DNA of 64,000 nt. It comes from Sclerodactyla briareus. Taxonomy: Eukaryota > Echinodermata > Holothuroidea > Dendrochirotida > Sclerodactylidae. Positions 47,313 through 57,872 of the stretch are shown piece by piece. Where the stretch lies: the NCBI GenBank assembly GCA_026419785.1, contig JAODTK010000577.1:174501-238500 (forward strand), written 5' to 3'. Under the pieces are notes generated by a model. It saw only the letters and a program-made list of their open reading frames with translations. It searched no databases and was not told where the DNA came from. How positions within the stretch are numbered: position 1 is the first letter of the stretch; each line of letters begins with the position of its first letter. The translations under genes were made by a program, and so were the position numbers.

Positions 47313-48723
47313 TTAATAAAATTCTTTGCTATTTCCCAGTTAGTCTACGTATTCACCGTTCTGCCTAATTCGCCCGATACTTCCATCTCAGACCTAAACA
47401 CGATTTGTGTTCATTTCGTCTGGAATAATAAGCCTGATAAATCAGACGCTTGACATTAATCAACACTAAAATGAATAGAGGGCTAGATATGATTGATGTG
47501 GTTTCATTTGTGGAAGGAAGGCTTGAAAGTAGCTGGGTCAAACGTTATGTTGATAACAGAGTTTCTGATTGGAAGTATTTCTTCGATTTTTATCTCAACT
47601 CCTTTGGTAAGCAGTTCCTTTTCAAGTGCAGCTTTGCGAATGTTACAGTTCAAATGTTGCTAATTCTTTTTGCAGGGAAGTATGTGAGAGATTCATTCAA
47701 CTTATATACTTTAGTAATGAGATTATCTTTAATAACGCCCATATTCTCATTGATGGAAAAAAGAATATATTATAAGAATCTGTTGATAATGATGTTATTT
47801 ACGTGAAGTGTTTTTTCGACACCAATGGGAGTGTTCTCTCCTGCAATACATTCATTCAACACTATTTGGAATCAAGTTCCCCTTCACACTTTATTATGGT
47901 AAATCAAGCAATTCTCGGTTTTGGGAGACGAATTTGACGCACTCTGGCAACAGCCCTTGAGTCTACAGAACTATCACTGTTGTGACCGCAATAATAAAAT
48001 TTCTAGATTGATTTATCATAAGATTATCGGAAAAAAACAGTCGTCCTCCAACTTGCATCCATTACTGGAACTCATGTGCGTTTAACGTGGACCTTGTTCG
48101 GGACAAAATATTTGCTTTACCTCATCTTGCCGTCCGAGAGGCTGCATTCAGGTATTTTCAGATTCGTTTCCTTCATAAATTCTGGGCCGTTAACTCCCGT
48201 CTTTTTAGAATGGGCTATGTTGGTTCACCCACTTGCTCCTTTTGCAATGTGAAGGATGAAACTACTATACTTTGCTCTTCGATTAATCACACATTATGGA
48301 ACTACTGGGAAGAAGTAGTACTCCTTTGCATCAGAAATGAGTACGCTCCTTCAAAAAATGATATATGCTTCGGCTATTTTATTGAGCCCAAGCACCCGAT
48401 AAACTATTTCTCTTGCATTCTGAATATTACATTTTGGTTGTAGAAATAACAACGTTATTCATGACGCTCATGAATTTCATCATAAATTTCATTTCAGTTT
48501 AGATGTGGAATATTTGATCTCTAAAAGAAGCAAGACTTTGTATAAACGTGCCAGGTTCTTCGAGTTGTTCCTGTAGTTGCTTCTTAAAAGTTGGAAGATA
48601 CAGACATATTTATTTATTTATTTCCATTGTTGCCATTCAAAAAGCCTGGGAATGATTACTGCCTTGTTCGTTTACAATCTTGAAATGAAGAAAAATAAAA
48701 TTGTAGAGAATTTTTCTCCATTA
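47313..48723 (+). pseudogene. L1/Tx1-type retrotransposon, part 3 (C-terminal region and 3' end)
   Basis: Continues the frame of 38569: IKFFAISQLVYVFTVLPNSP, then HFVWNNKPDK (about 47417-47444), INTKMNRGLDMIDVVSF (about 47458) and SSWVKRYVDNR..DWKYFFD (about 47530-47590). All are conserved in the C-terminal domain of L1/Tx1-type ORF2. A zinc-knuckle-like CSFCNVKDET with a downstream C and H lies near 48234-48290. Frames shift repeatedly. The 3' end (AAATGAAGAAAAATAAAATTG near 48690) precedes the right 118-bp repeat. Confidence 0.85.
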
Positions 48724-48842
48724 CTGCCTATCACAAACTTCTAACTAACCTTAAACCAATTAAACAATATCTGATAAAGTTGTTAATATTAACTAAACAC
48801 CATCCTACCGGGATTATGACGGGGGGAATTAGGTGTATGTCC
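48724..48842 (+). repeat. Right ~118-bp direct repeat flanking the L1/Tx1-type element
   Basis: Second copy of 37250-37365, in the same orientation, ending GGTGTATGTCC. Differences include TTAAACCAATT for AAAACCAACC and CACCATCCTACCGG for TACCATCCTACCGT. Confidence 0.8.
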
Positions 48843-51530
48843 ATAAATGATGTGACTGATGGTTCACCGCAGACCGTAATTGGTGCCATCGCTTTTCTTG
48901 AACTGATTGGACGAAACTCATTTCTGTCTAGTGGGGCTATTCAGAGGTTTAATTAAGATCTAGGCACTTCACACAATGTGAATGCCAGTTACCATAGGAA
49001 CTCATGATATCCTCTCCGTTGTGTGGCGGACTGCTTTCACTCTACTCCCAATCCGAATTCGCGGGCTGACAGTGAAATGCAGTCTCATCACCGATTTTCC
49101 CTGAGCCATGTTTACACGGACTGACGAATATTCAGAATATTCCGGCATGCTGTCCCTCGGACCATGAGATTATGAAGACAAATGATTGACTCAACCATTA
49201 ATAATTGAGAGATGTTTAGTTTATTATTCTTCCTGCCTCTCTATCATTGATGTATAAAATGAATACCATGCAATCATCATGTCGATTGAGGCATATACAG
49301 GGATTTCTACCTGTAAAACTCATATATGTAAACTAGCTACGAAGTAGTTGATGGTTCGCCATTTACATGGTATATCGTGTGGGGGGTATCTTGAGTTCCG
49401 ACCTCGAACCCCCCCCCCCTGACCAACTCATCGGTACGCGGCCTCCTGACGTGTAATACCGAAGAACTAAACATTTTTTTCTAAAACGTCTGTTAGTTAT
49501 CGGTAACTAAACAGAATCTGCCGAAGCTCGTTTACCCGGGATGACGCCTAACGGATACTTTAGGTCGCGGTAAATTGAATCAGGCATTGCGTTTTCTAAA
49601 CACATACCTCATTATCAGCATCTCAGATTCCAGGCACGATGGCTTGTTGATATATGTGATTGCCTCAGAGACAGAGTACGTTACCAGCCCTAGGGGGTTT
49701 CCATAAGCAGAAATGTTTTTATCAGATCTTCTTTTACAACGTTCCATTAAGCCTTCAACAAGTTCTGGCATTGTGTCCCGCTCATTTCCCCGCAAAACAT
49801 TTACGAGAATATACGGGACTCTATAACAAAATAGTGCAAACTGTTGTCCCCTAGTGTCTCCTAATTTTATTGGTACTCAGTCATATGGAGGGGCAATAGT
49901 TGCTGAAGATGGTATAAATCGACGATCTAAATTCACGATTCACGATTCTTCCAGTGTGTGCTTTCGTTGGTTTTATGAATAGGGACTTAATATTCTACGG
50001 TGTGAAAGCCTCATCTTGCTGTTATGTATTGGATGTTAAACCTGATACCAAAGTAGTACCAGGCAAGGTACCCAGGCTGACTCTTTCTTTAATTTAATTC
50101 TACTCAGACAGCAAGGCAGTTATCATCACAAATTTTAGACATTAGAAAAGGGAATTCAGGTATATTGACCGTCACATGTATAATGTCTTATTCCGTGTCT
50201 CAGTGAAAGTTCTAAATGAGCAAGAACACATAGATACATACACCCACATACACACACGCCAACACAGATGTCTGGATACATTGACTCCATGCACTACCCG
50301 GTGCTATCGGAGGTTAATAATTTCATTTAGTACGGAGATTCGGGTACTAATCAATAACGGCATATATTAAGTGCCGCGAGACATTGATTTTCAGGAAGAA
50401 GTGATTTGTTGGTGAGAAGAGGAGGTGAAAAAACAAAGTCATATAATTAGTGATTGGTGAATTAGGACCGCCCTTGAGTATTCTAGAGTAGAAGGGAACA
50501 ATTCAATAGAAAATAACAGGTCCGCCAAGCGTCGGAGACTTTTCAATGCAACGATTTCAGAAGTAAATCATACGTTACCTATTATATGCTACATTAGTTC
50601 AGTAAGGGAAATGACCAGATCTTCTGCACAAATTATCCGCCCCTTTCCAAAAAGTGTTATGCAAAGCTGACTATAAGAGGCCAGTGGACTATAAATCAAT
50701 CATTCACCCTAGGTAAATATCCAGACGTTCTTTATACCTGTACATGGTTTTGAACGGGTTATCAAGGAACATACGCTTTCTTACAAATATAGGCTCATGT
50801 CGTTATAATATAATATTATAACATAACATAATTATTCAGGCTATGGTCGCATAAAATTTCACCAATATGCACATTCTTAACGTTTTCTGGGGCAAAAGAG
50901 GACCAATTTAAATCGTTCAGATTCAATTTATAAGCTCCGAAATGCCGTTTCCGGCAATCTGAGAGAAACCCATTTTCTTCAGAATTGGATGTACGCTCCG
51001 CGCCAACCATTGATTGTGCTCCGATTAGATACTCATTACCAACGTATCCCGACCCCATATTTCAAAAAGGATGTGCGTTACCGCGGGAGAATCCTACGGA
51101 AAACTCAATTCTGTGTAAGTCAGTGATATTTCTACACTCTTAGATAATACCAAACACTTATCGTTACTCTTCTCTTGATTACACTATAGTGCGTAGGTTC
51201 TCATTCAACACTTGTTTCTCGATAACGCAGTATCGAAAAGAATAACATAACGAAACGTGTGTCTTGCAGTAAACAGCCGCTATAATATACTAACATGAAG
51301 AATAAACGAATTGATCTAATTTCCTCTGAGAGAAACCGGAGATATGTTAGAGGTTCGTGAACGCTCTTAAAAAATAAAGTTGAGTTTGTGAGCAAAAAAT
51401 GAGTTCCACCTGGATGGTTAAAATTAATAATACCCACGAGAGAGTTGGTGCACTCCTTTTCAGCGATAGCTTTATGATGAGTTGTTAGGTTATTGACGGC
51501 GCCCCCTTCTTGGCCATCATCCTAGCTGAA
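48843..51530. other. Unrecognised DNA
   Basis: No gene recognised. Includes the inverted G-run repeat at 49395-49443. Short frames such as 50816-51058 minus have no recognisable domain. Confidence 0.4.
49395..49443 (-). repeat. G-run-bearing dispersed repeat, inverted partner of 33991-34038
   Basis: On the minus strand: GGCCGCGTACC, G11, then GGTCGGAAC. Same block order as 33991-34038. Confidence 0.6.
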
Positions 51531-51534
51531 ACGG

Positions 51535-51788
51535 CACAGGCGTTCTTTGTGGCCAAGTCGGAAGCATCTGCGACATTCCAACTTGCCTTCATGTCTACAG
51601 GTTCTGGTGTGTGCTTCGAGTCCCCGCAGTTGTAGCATCCCCCTTCGTAACTAGGTTGTGATGTGGGGTCCATTCCAGTCGCAGCGTATATGTTACGTTG
51701 TTGGTAGTCTGTATGATGGGGAGACCTGTAGTGATCCCGCCGAGGAGGGTAGTGTCGGCGGGTCTGCCCAGAAGACATCTGATGGACA

Positions 51789-51822
<34 letters not shown>

Positions 51823-52760
51823 GTGATGGTAGCGAGACGATCTATCCCTGGAACGTGCCGAGGATAGGTACCGATATCATCGTTCGATATTGTCTATTGG
51901 TCGATGCTTGTTGGTTCGATTGTCGGCGAGTACATGAGGGGTATTGCGTATACATTCAGGAGGCGCTTCCTTCCCTTCTATTCTAGGTGGACATGTCACC
52001 GTACATCGGTTGCCACACTCGAAGTCGGCGACTTTAAAACGATAGGCTGTTCTCAAGATAACGACAGTCCAATTTCTTAATTAGCTCACTTAGCTGTGCG
52101 TCAAGCCCGTTTGCTAATTTCGGCACTGTCACTTGGAGAGTGGTGACCAGGTCTTCAAACTTGGACAATATATCAGGCAGGTCACTCCCATTCGCAAACG
52201 TCATTCTTCCTAAATGGATATAGGTTCTTGCAGGTTGATCACTCCACATCCTCGCAATTAATCGACGTATATCGTCGAATAGGACGCACACCGTACACAC
52301 TTTATGATTGTGTCCTCGTAGGTCCCATCGTTGAGATCTCTCAAGATCGAGTCTCCAATTACCAAATTAGGGCGCTTCTCTTGTTGGGGTTTCTGGACCA
52401 CACTTGCGTATGACTCTCTTTGGCCATCTAATTTGGGTTGTATTTCTGTGTTGGTGCTCTCTCTTTGATCTAGTTGGAGTTTGAATTCTTCGATCTCTTT
52501 GAGGGCTTTGTTCAATCTATCCGTTGTATCTTGGAGCATTACGTGTAGCTTACGGCAAGATTGACAAATCCAAACTTTGTTTTAGGTGGATGTTTTTTTT
52601 CCAGTCCAGGACACTCCAGGTGATATTCGAGTTGGCAAAACGCACATATCACATCACTATCAGAACCGTCGGTAGGTAATCTGCACTGAGGCGAGCAACT
52701 GGATATGGCTGGATAAACTTGAAAATCAGTGTCCGTGTGTTCTTGAGAGCCTGCCAGCAA
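51535..52760 (-). pseudogene. CR1/L2-like retrotransposon ORF1 remnant (PHD, coiled coil, SGNH esterase, zinc knuckles)
   Basis: Minus-strand domains in order. A PHD-finger Cys/His pattern, DSDVICAFCQLEYHLECPGLE, starts about 52665 and, after a frameshift, ends VWICQSCRKLH (about 52580). A coiled coil follows (LNKALKEIEEFKLQLDQRE, about 52515). RPNLVIGDSILRDL (about 52375) is the GDS block of SGNH esterases. The second esterase block, normally HxGTNDFANGS, is recognisable near 52215-52185 despite one lost and one gained base. A proline-coding poly-C run precedes zinc knuckles: CYNCGDSKHT (about 51637) and, in another frame, CRRCFRLGHKERLC (about 51570-51529). ORF2 is not found downstream. PHD plus esterase ORF1 proteins are known from CR1-type LINEs. 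Confidence 0.75.
51790..51821 (+). repeat. Poly-G tract, 32 nt
   Basis: Run of 32 G, which is poly-C on the coding strand of the ORF1 remnant. It lies between the esterase and zinc-knuckle parts, so it would have encoded polyproline. Confidence 0.95.
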
Positions 52761-52824
52761 GGGAGCGATGGATTAGACATAAACAATAGGCCCAATCCAC
52801 TCCGGCGCGGGTATGCTGCAGGGA

Positions 52825-52968
52825 TGTAGTCGAGGCCGGCACCCCCGAGGCCGAGCCGGCTTCAGCTTCACCTTGTACATGTCGGTATGGTGGCCTCGGA
52901 AAAAAACGAGGCCGAGGCCGGGGACGAGGCCGGCAAAATCGGCCTCGAAGGTTCCGGCCTCGACTACA
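52825..52968. mobile_element. GGCCTCG-rich foldback element
   Basis: TGTAGTCGAGGCCGG (52825-52839) and CCGGCCTCGACTACA (52954-52968) are perfect 15-bp inverted ends of a 144-bp GC-rich segment built of GAGGCCG/CGGCCTC motifs. No clear target-site duplication is visible. It is probably a small non-autonomous element or a recurrent GC-rich repeat. Confidence 0.65.
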
Positions 52969-53539
52969 ACACTGGTAGGATGTACAGTGTATAGGCCCAC
53001 TTTGGATAGGCTACGCAGTCTCCAATATAAGGGATGGTACTGTTTAGGCCTATAAAGAGATTAACCCGTGTCGTATTATATAAGCAACGGTTCTTGAAAG
53101 TCATGTAAATAGGATCCCAAATGATCGGAAATCGTCCACTCCGTGGGTAGAAACGTTAATAAACATGAATAGTTGACGTTAAAGATTCGAAATACTCAAA
53201 ACCTCAGCGAAATCCGAATAAAATTAATTCCGTTCCGAACATTGATTCCTCTTCCATTTGAGCCCCGTAGGCGTTGATTTGGAATGACATAAAGGATGCG
53301 TTTGTATTTTTTTTCACGCAATCTACATTGCAAATGAAACTACCAATACCCTATCATATCAACCACATATGAGCCTACAGTGTATGGTGAGGTAGTAAGA
53401 AATCACATATTCTCCTATGTCTGGAGAGTCGCGTTCTCGTACAAACCTTAAATATCAGACAATGTTCTTCACAACCGGAGGTTCATTGTAGGTGTTAACA
53501 GAAATCTGAAAAAATTCACTCACCATTCCCAAAGAACGA
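52969..53539. other. Unrecognised DNA
   Basis: No gene or repeat recognised. Confidence 0.4.
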
Positions 53540-53680
53540 CTAATTTTCTTCATTCGTTGGGGTTTCCACAGCGGTGATCTTTCTCATGACCCATGGATGT
53601 GATCCCATCACTTGTAGCGCGATGTGTCTCAGTTCAGCTGGATATTGCAAGAACACCTTCATGTTTTCATGTGGTGGAAA
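53540..53680 (-). other. Candidate terminal exon, unknown protein
   Basis: Minus-strand frame of 46 codons ending in TAG at 53540. It starts FPPHENMKVFLQYPAELRHI and continues to ITAVETPTNEEN. Codon use and composition look protein-like. An in-frame TGA lies directly upstream, so it would need the acceptor ATTGAAG|A (about 53681). No family recognised. It may be a pseudogene fragment. Confidence 0.3.
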
Positions 53681-53683
53681 TCT

Positions 53684-53917
53684 TCAATGGAGAGCTACGT
53701 ACATCCAACACGAAAGAATGCTAGCCAAGTAGTTAAATGCGGACATGGATGTATAGGCCATATAGAGAAAAACCATGTTGGATGTCGTTAACAAACCTGC
53801 GTCTGCGACGATACCATCATCTGTGTTTGGATTGCCTAATTCGATGACCCTTTTATCCGCCAGATCTACTACAGAGGTACTGATCCCAACAAAACATTGT
53901 TGTGGATACGGATCCAT
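53684..53917 (-). other. Candidate exon/ORF, unknown protein
   Basis: Frame of 77 codons starting MDPYPQQCFVGISTSVVDLA. A donor-like GCAG|GTTTGT occurs after IVADA (about 53796). Joining that donor to the acceptor before 53680 gives the wrong phase, so the two pieces cannot be combined simply. If unspliced, the C-terminal third is hydrophobic and could be a membrane segment. No family recognised. Confidence 0.22.
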
Positions 53918-54540
53918 CTCGCATTAGGGGTTTTCCAAGGAGCGTAGCCTTTGAGACAGCCATTGATGGTATAACTCCTGGACATTGTCATTTAAAGATC
54001 TCCTTTGTATCATGTTGATTTAACACAAACGTAAGGTTCCGTTACGAGTTAGCTATACCTGCCTATGTGTAACACGATGCTTTAGTACAGCGCATTATGG
54101 ATTGACGTACACATTCAGGCTCTGTTGAACACCCCCAAGCTGAAATTTATTTGATTTTGATTTGAATTATACGGGTACAGGAAGCCAATAAGGTCACCAA
54201 TAATTCCTGGCCGTATAGATAGTGAATAAGCACCGGTGGAAACTCGCCTTCGCTTCGACTATTGCTCAGATGATATTGAGGCAGGTGTAACCAGTCCCAA
54301 CCTGCTCAAGGGTCTGCCATATTAACGTCCCCATTCGCGAAGGACGATCAGTTAACCCCATGATCCGAGCACTTAATCGGTACCTGGACGAGCGCGGATG
54401 CTCAAGGTTCACATGGATTGCTCAAAGCAGACAGATGAAACATATTGTAAATACCCCGCTTCAAATACCAGTAACCACAGAAAGGCCATTGCATTAAAGC
54501 AACACCATTAAGTGCCACCTACAAAACAGCCACCTACAGA
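53918..54540. other. Unrecognised DNA
   Basis: Nothing recognised. Confidence 0.35.
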
Positions 54541-54544
54541 AGAA

Positions 54545-54893
54545 GCGTTCAGTGACTGGATTTCGAACCCGGAATTTTTGCTGTTGCCTCGTGGAGAACG
54601 GAGGGATATTAATAGTTCAATTCTCATAATATAATAACTTATATAATGCAAATGACACTGGGTTATATCAAGTGTGCTCCATGAATACTATCCTGGCCAG
54701 GTCATCGATACAACATGTTGGTCCCACACACACGTAGCTTGAACACTGCAACGAAGTGAGCTCTGACACAGGTTGCATTTCACAGGTACGCAATTAGCAC
54801 CTGGGTGGAGAGAAGCAATCGGGGCAAAGCACCTTGCTCAAGACATAGCTATAAGCTCAACGCCTTAACCGATTGAGCTATCGCGCTTCCAAA
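54545..54893 (-). repeat. tRNA-derived SINE, rearranged
   Basis: Minus strand from 54890: GCGCGATAGCTCAATCGGTTAAGGCGTTGAGC (tRNA head with A-box), then directly TTGAGCAAGGTGCTTTGCCCCGATTGCTTCTC.CCACCCAGGTGC, a central domain I recall as widespread in echinoderm and some vertebrate SINEs. The B-box expected between them is missing. A separate B-box-like GGGTTCGAAATCC occurs about 270 bases further on (54570-54558). This is either a deletion/rearrangement or a second SINE. Confidence 0.65.
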
Positions 54894-56599
54894 TGAATAT
54901 TAGGGTGCGTACGTTACGTGTGCCACCGAGGATTAGAATATTCATTACAAAATATTCCCTATAAAGCTTACAAGTGGTCCTCGTCCAAAACGTTTGCGTA
55001 GAGGTGCGGGAAGCTAGAGCAGAATAGCGGCTATGCTAGCTTCGCGTGCTGGTAAGGGCAGTTTGGGTCGGAGTATGGCGTTATAATCTTCAACGTTAGC
55101 TACTGTGCCTTCGATAGTGATCGGATCAAAATGTGTGGGCCTATTGCGCATGATATTACGAGATTTTAATTCCCGTGGATTTCTGTGAACTTATTATTAG
55201 TAGTAGTAATAATAGTATTAGTAGTAATATTATTAATGATCGACGTCGTAGATTCCGCCTGCTCGAGCTAGAGCTTTGTTTGCAGCGACGAATAAGCTCA
55301 TGAGCTGATTACGTCGCACTTAACGCGCTAACTTTGGCGACTATGACGACAATTTTTCCCCATAGTGGGTTTACTGGAGCGTTACTGACAGAACTGCACT
55401 TTCACACATACGGATATGTACCGACTTCAGTGCGGCGACTGGACTTAGATGGCGATCTTATCTTGTAGACCTTGCAGCTTCTGTGACAGATGTTTTGATT
55501 TTGAATGTAATTTGTGGGGGAGAAGAGGCTGCGACATCGAGAGAATAACGAATTGATTCAATTAGTGATTTTTCCATTAGAGTGGCCTCGAGTATTCTTT
55601 AGAGCACATGGTACCGCCTAAGGAAATTAAAACTCAACATTGAAAACTTTCGCCAATGGATGAGTGGAACAATATATTACCAATCTTATTACCAGCCCCT
55701 TGAAGGCAACACTGCTTTGTACCCTAGTGGTAGTGGGACCGTCAGAATAGTCAGACTCGTAACAGAACAAAAAACACAGAAAAATTGTTCACAGTGGTCA
55801 CCCGTCTATTGGAATGGCGTAGATACCAGTGTTCGATTATATAAACAGCAACACGCCGAGGGCCAGTACATCGCGAACATAGAAGCTCTACACCAACCAG
55901 CTCTCCACATGATAATGATATTATGATATTAATATGGCGTCATGGAACGCCTCCATAGACCCCTGTCGAGTACTGAATTACCGTTAGGTGCTACCCAAAT
56001 CGTTTGAGGTGAGTGGTACTCAAGTGCCTAAGATCTTATCCAATAGTATAATGTCCTTCGATGACCTAATGTTTTGACGATGAAACATGAAGAAACAGTT
56101 GGATTTCACTTAGGAAGCTTCTAGTACGGTATGCGAAAAGTTTGGGAATCGGCCTATGGAGAGAAATCCGGGGGAAATCGGGCTTCCGTGCACGTTTTGT
56201 TGAATAATAATGAGTTCACAAAATTATCATTATTGACTCGCATTATTATTGCATATTTATTACTTTGAGTTGACGTGATGAATCGGTTTGTATAAAAAGA
56301 AGTCGATTCAAAGACATCGGGTAGGATATCTCTATTGCATTAGAAAGTACTCATATTTAGCGCAAAATTAAAATTCAAAGGTAGAACATATATACTGCGA
56401 TGGAAAGGAAATGTCTCAAAGGCACAAATATATCGGATTCATGTAATATTACACGCAAGAACTATGGATGAACACTTCGCAGTGGTATTATAATGAACAA
56501 CAGAAAACAGAAAGAATTGAATGATTCCTCGGCTCACTTAACCTGTGTGAGAACAACTGGAATCATGTCTTCTTGTGATAGCAAATACCTGTACACAAA
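54894..56599. other. Unrecognised DNA
   Basis: Contains a TAG/TAA trinucleotide-rich stretch at about 55192-55236 and an 88-codon plus frame (55660-55926) without a recognisable domain. Confidence 0.4.
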
Positions 56600-56608
56600 T
56601 TTTCTCGA

Positions 56609-57042
56609 ATGCTCCCATTTTTTACTGAAATGGCATCTTTGACTGAAACTAGTAGAATCCTGTGCGTAGCCCCGAAAAACAGTACACCAGATTTCATCCT
56701 TATCGAGCCGAGCATCATTGACCCTCGAAGCTCTATAACTCTTACTTCAGATTATCTTGAACCTAAACTCAAATACAGTGTGGTGCTGGATACATGATTG
56801 TACTCATCATGGAAGCATACAATCCCACTTCAAGCTTACCCATTCGCGCAATGACAAGTAATCGTGTATACAGGTCGGAATTGGTCACATTTCAACCCTT
56901 TGCCAAAAATGGCCTTCTCCTCTATAAGATGATCTTCGACCTGAATTGGTATGCCAAGTACGAGCTCACCCCACCTATTATTGGTCAAGACTACGTGGTC
57001 CTGTTCCAGCTTCATGTATTGTTTGAACTTCCGCACACATAA
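56609..57042 (+). other. Candidate coding remnant, two adjoining frames
   Basis: Frame 1 (56609-56797) contains LCVAPKNSTPDFILIEPSII and ends at TGA. Frame 2 (56794-57042) overlaps it by four bases (ATGA) and contains YKMIFDLNWYAKYELTPPII. Both look codon-like with few rare patterns. A single-base indel could have split one longer frame. No family recognised. The minus-strand frame 56836-57072 is the competing reading. Confidence 0.2.
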
Positions 57043-57550
57043 CACAAAACGCCCTTGGCCTGTACTGGCCACCGAGTCTCGGTACCTTAGCCATCAAGGC
57101 GGTATCGTTATTCTGTGAACACCTACACAGTGGAATCACAAAACGAAATTTAATCAAGAATTCGAATCCCACACACGTACACAGGGTGCTCAAACAGTTG
57201 TCAGTGACAACTCTGAAAATTTAGAGGATCATTCCAACATATGACTTGATTGGCGCTTACAACATGAAATAAGGTGAACAAAGTGACAAGATATCGGCCT
57301 ACATACACTAACTGATTTCGTCACAGAATGAAACTTACCTCGACTTTTAAGTGTAGTGAAATTCAACCACACTATTGAAGTGAGGGTTGATTAATCTGTT
57401 ATGAGCTTTGTCCGAATGAGATATTCTCCTGATCATCTCGTGCGTCTTCTAGAATGTCGTCATTCCACTTCAGTGTGTATACGTACGGACATAGAAGGAG
57501 AACCCGCCCGTGTAGCGTCATTGTCATTAAAGGGGTCGATGCGTGTGGAT

Positions 57551-57568
57551 ATCACACTTTAGTGTGAT
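57551..57568. repeat. Short perfect palindrome
   Basis: ATCACACT-TT-AGTGTGAT, enclosed by a second pair GGGGTC (57532-57537) and GACCCC (57575-57580), giving a two-level hairpin. Confidence 0.6.
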
Positions 57569-57858
57569 CAATATGACCCCCTTCCTTCTTGATTATAAGG
57601 TTTCGCTTAGGTGCAATATTAGCGGATGTGACAACTACATGATTATTTTTCATACTGTCTGGAACAAGCACAGGCATATCATAACTGGGCCGTAAGTTTA
57701 AAATGACACCAAATCATATTTCGAAGTGTTCTCAAATGAGTTTACGGAATCGACATATGTTGAAGGGATGAACGAACCAGTTATTACCTAGTTGAAAGGA
57801 GATGCCAATGTAGTTAGGTAGATGTCCTTATTGAAAATCGTTTTGCCTGGATTGCTTC

Positions 57859-57872
57859 GTAACCATGGTAAC
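57859..57872 (+). promoter_or_regulatory. RFX X-box-like site
   Basis: GTAACCATGGTAAC fits GTHNYYATRRNAAC. A single site without a neighbouring gene may be chance. Confidence 0.25.

Larger units (their letters stand above)
38570..47316. mobile_element. 8.7-kb TTAA-flanked element with terminal inverted repeats
   Basis: TTAA at 38570-38573 and 47313-47316. The termini are AGCGACACTCTCGCC (38574-38588) and, reverse complemented, AGCGACACTCGCGGC (47312-47298), matching at 13 of 15. A second subterminal match GGGGGCGYGCTTYAT lies 21 nt from the left end (38595-38609) and 29 nt from the right end (47283-47269). Deleting the element plus one TTAA joins GKIT-L-IKFFAISQL in one frame, which proves a single TTAA insertion site. 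The interior has no long ORF and no recognisable transposase. It contains SINE, GGTCA and minisatellite repeats. It is probably a non-autonomous element enlarged by nested DNA. Confidence 0.88.

Noticed and set aside
37250-48842. Interpretation of the 118-bp direct repeats as LTRs
   Set aside because: They lack TG...CA ends, primer-binding site and polypurine tract, and the enclosed reverse transcriptase is of the non-LTR L1/Tx1 type without integrase or protease.
53684-53917. Two-exon gene joining 53684-53917 with 53540-53680
   Set aside because: The only good donor and acceptor pair gives a phase mismatch, so a combined model is not supported.
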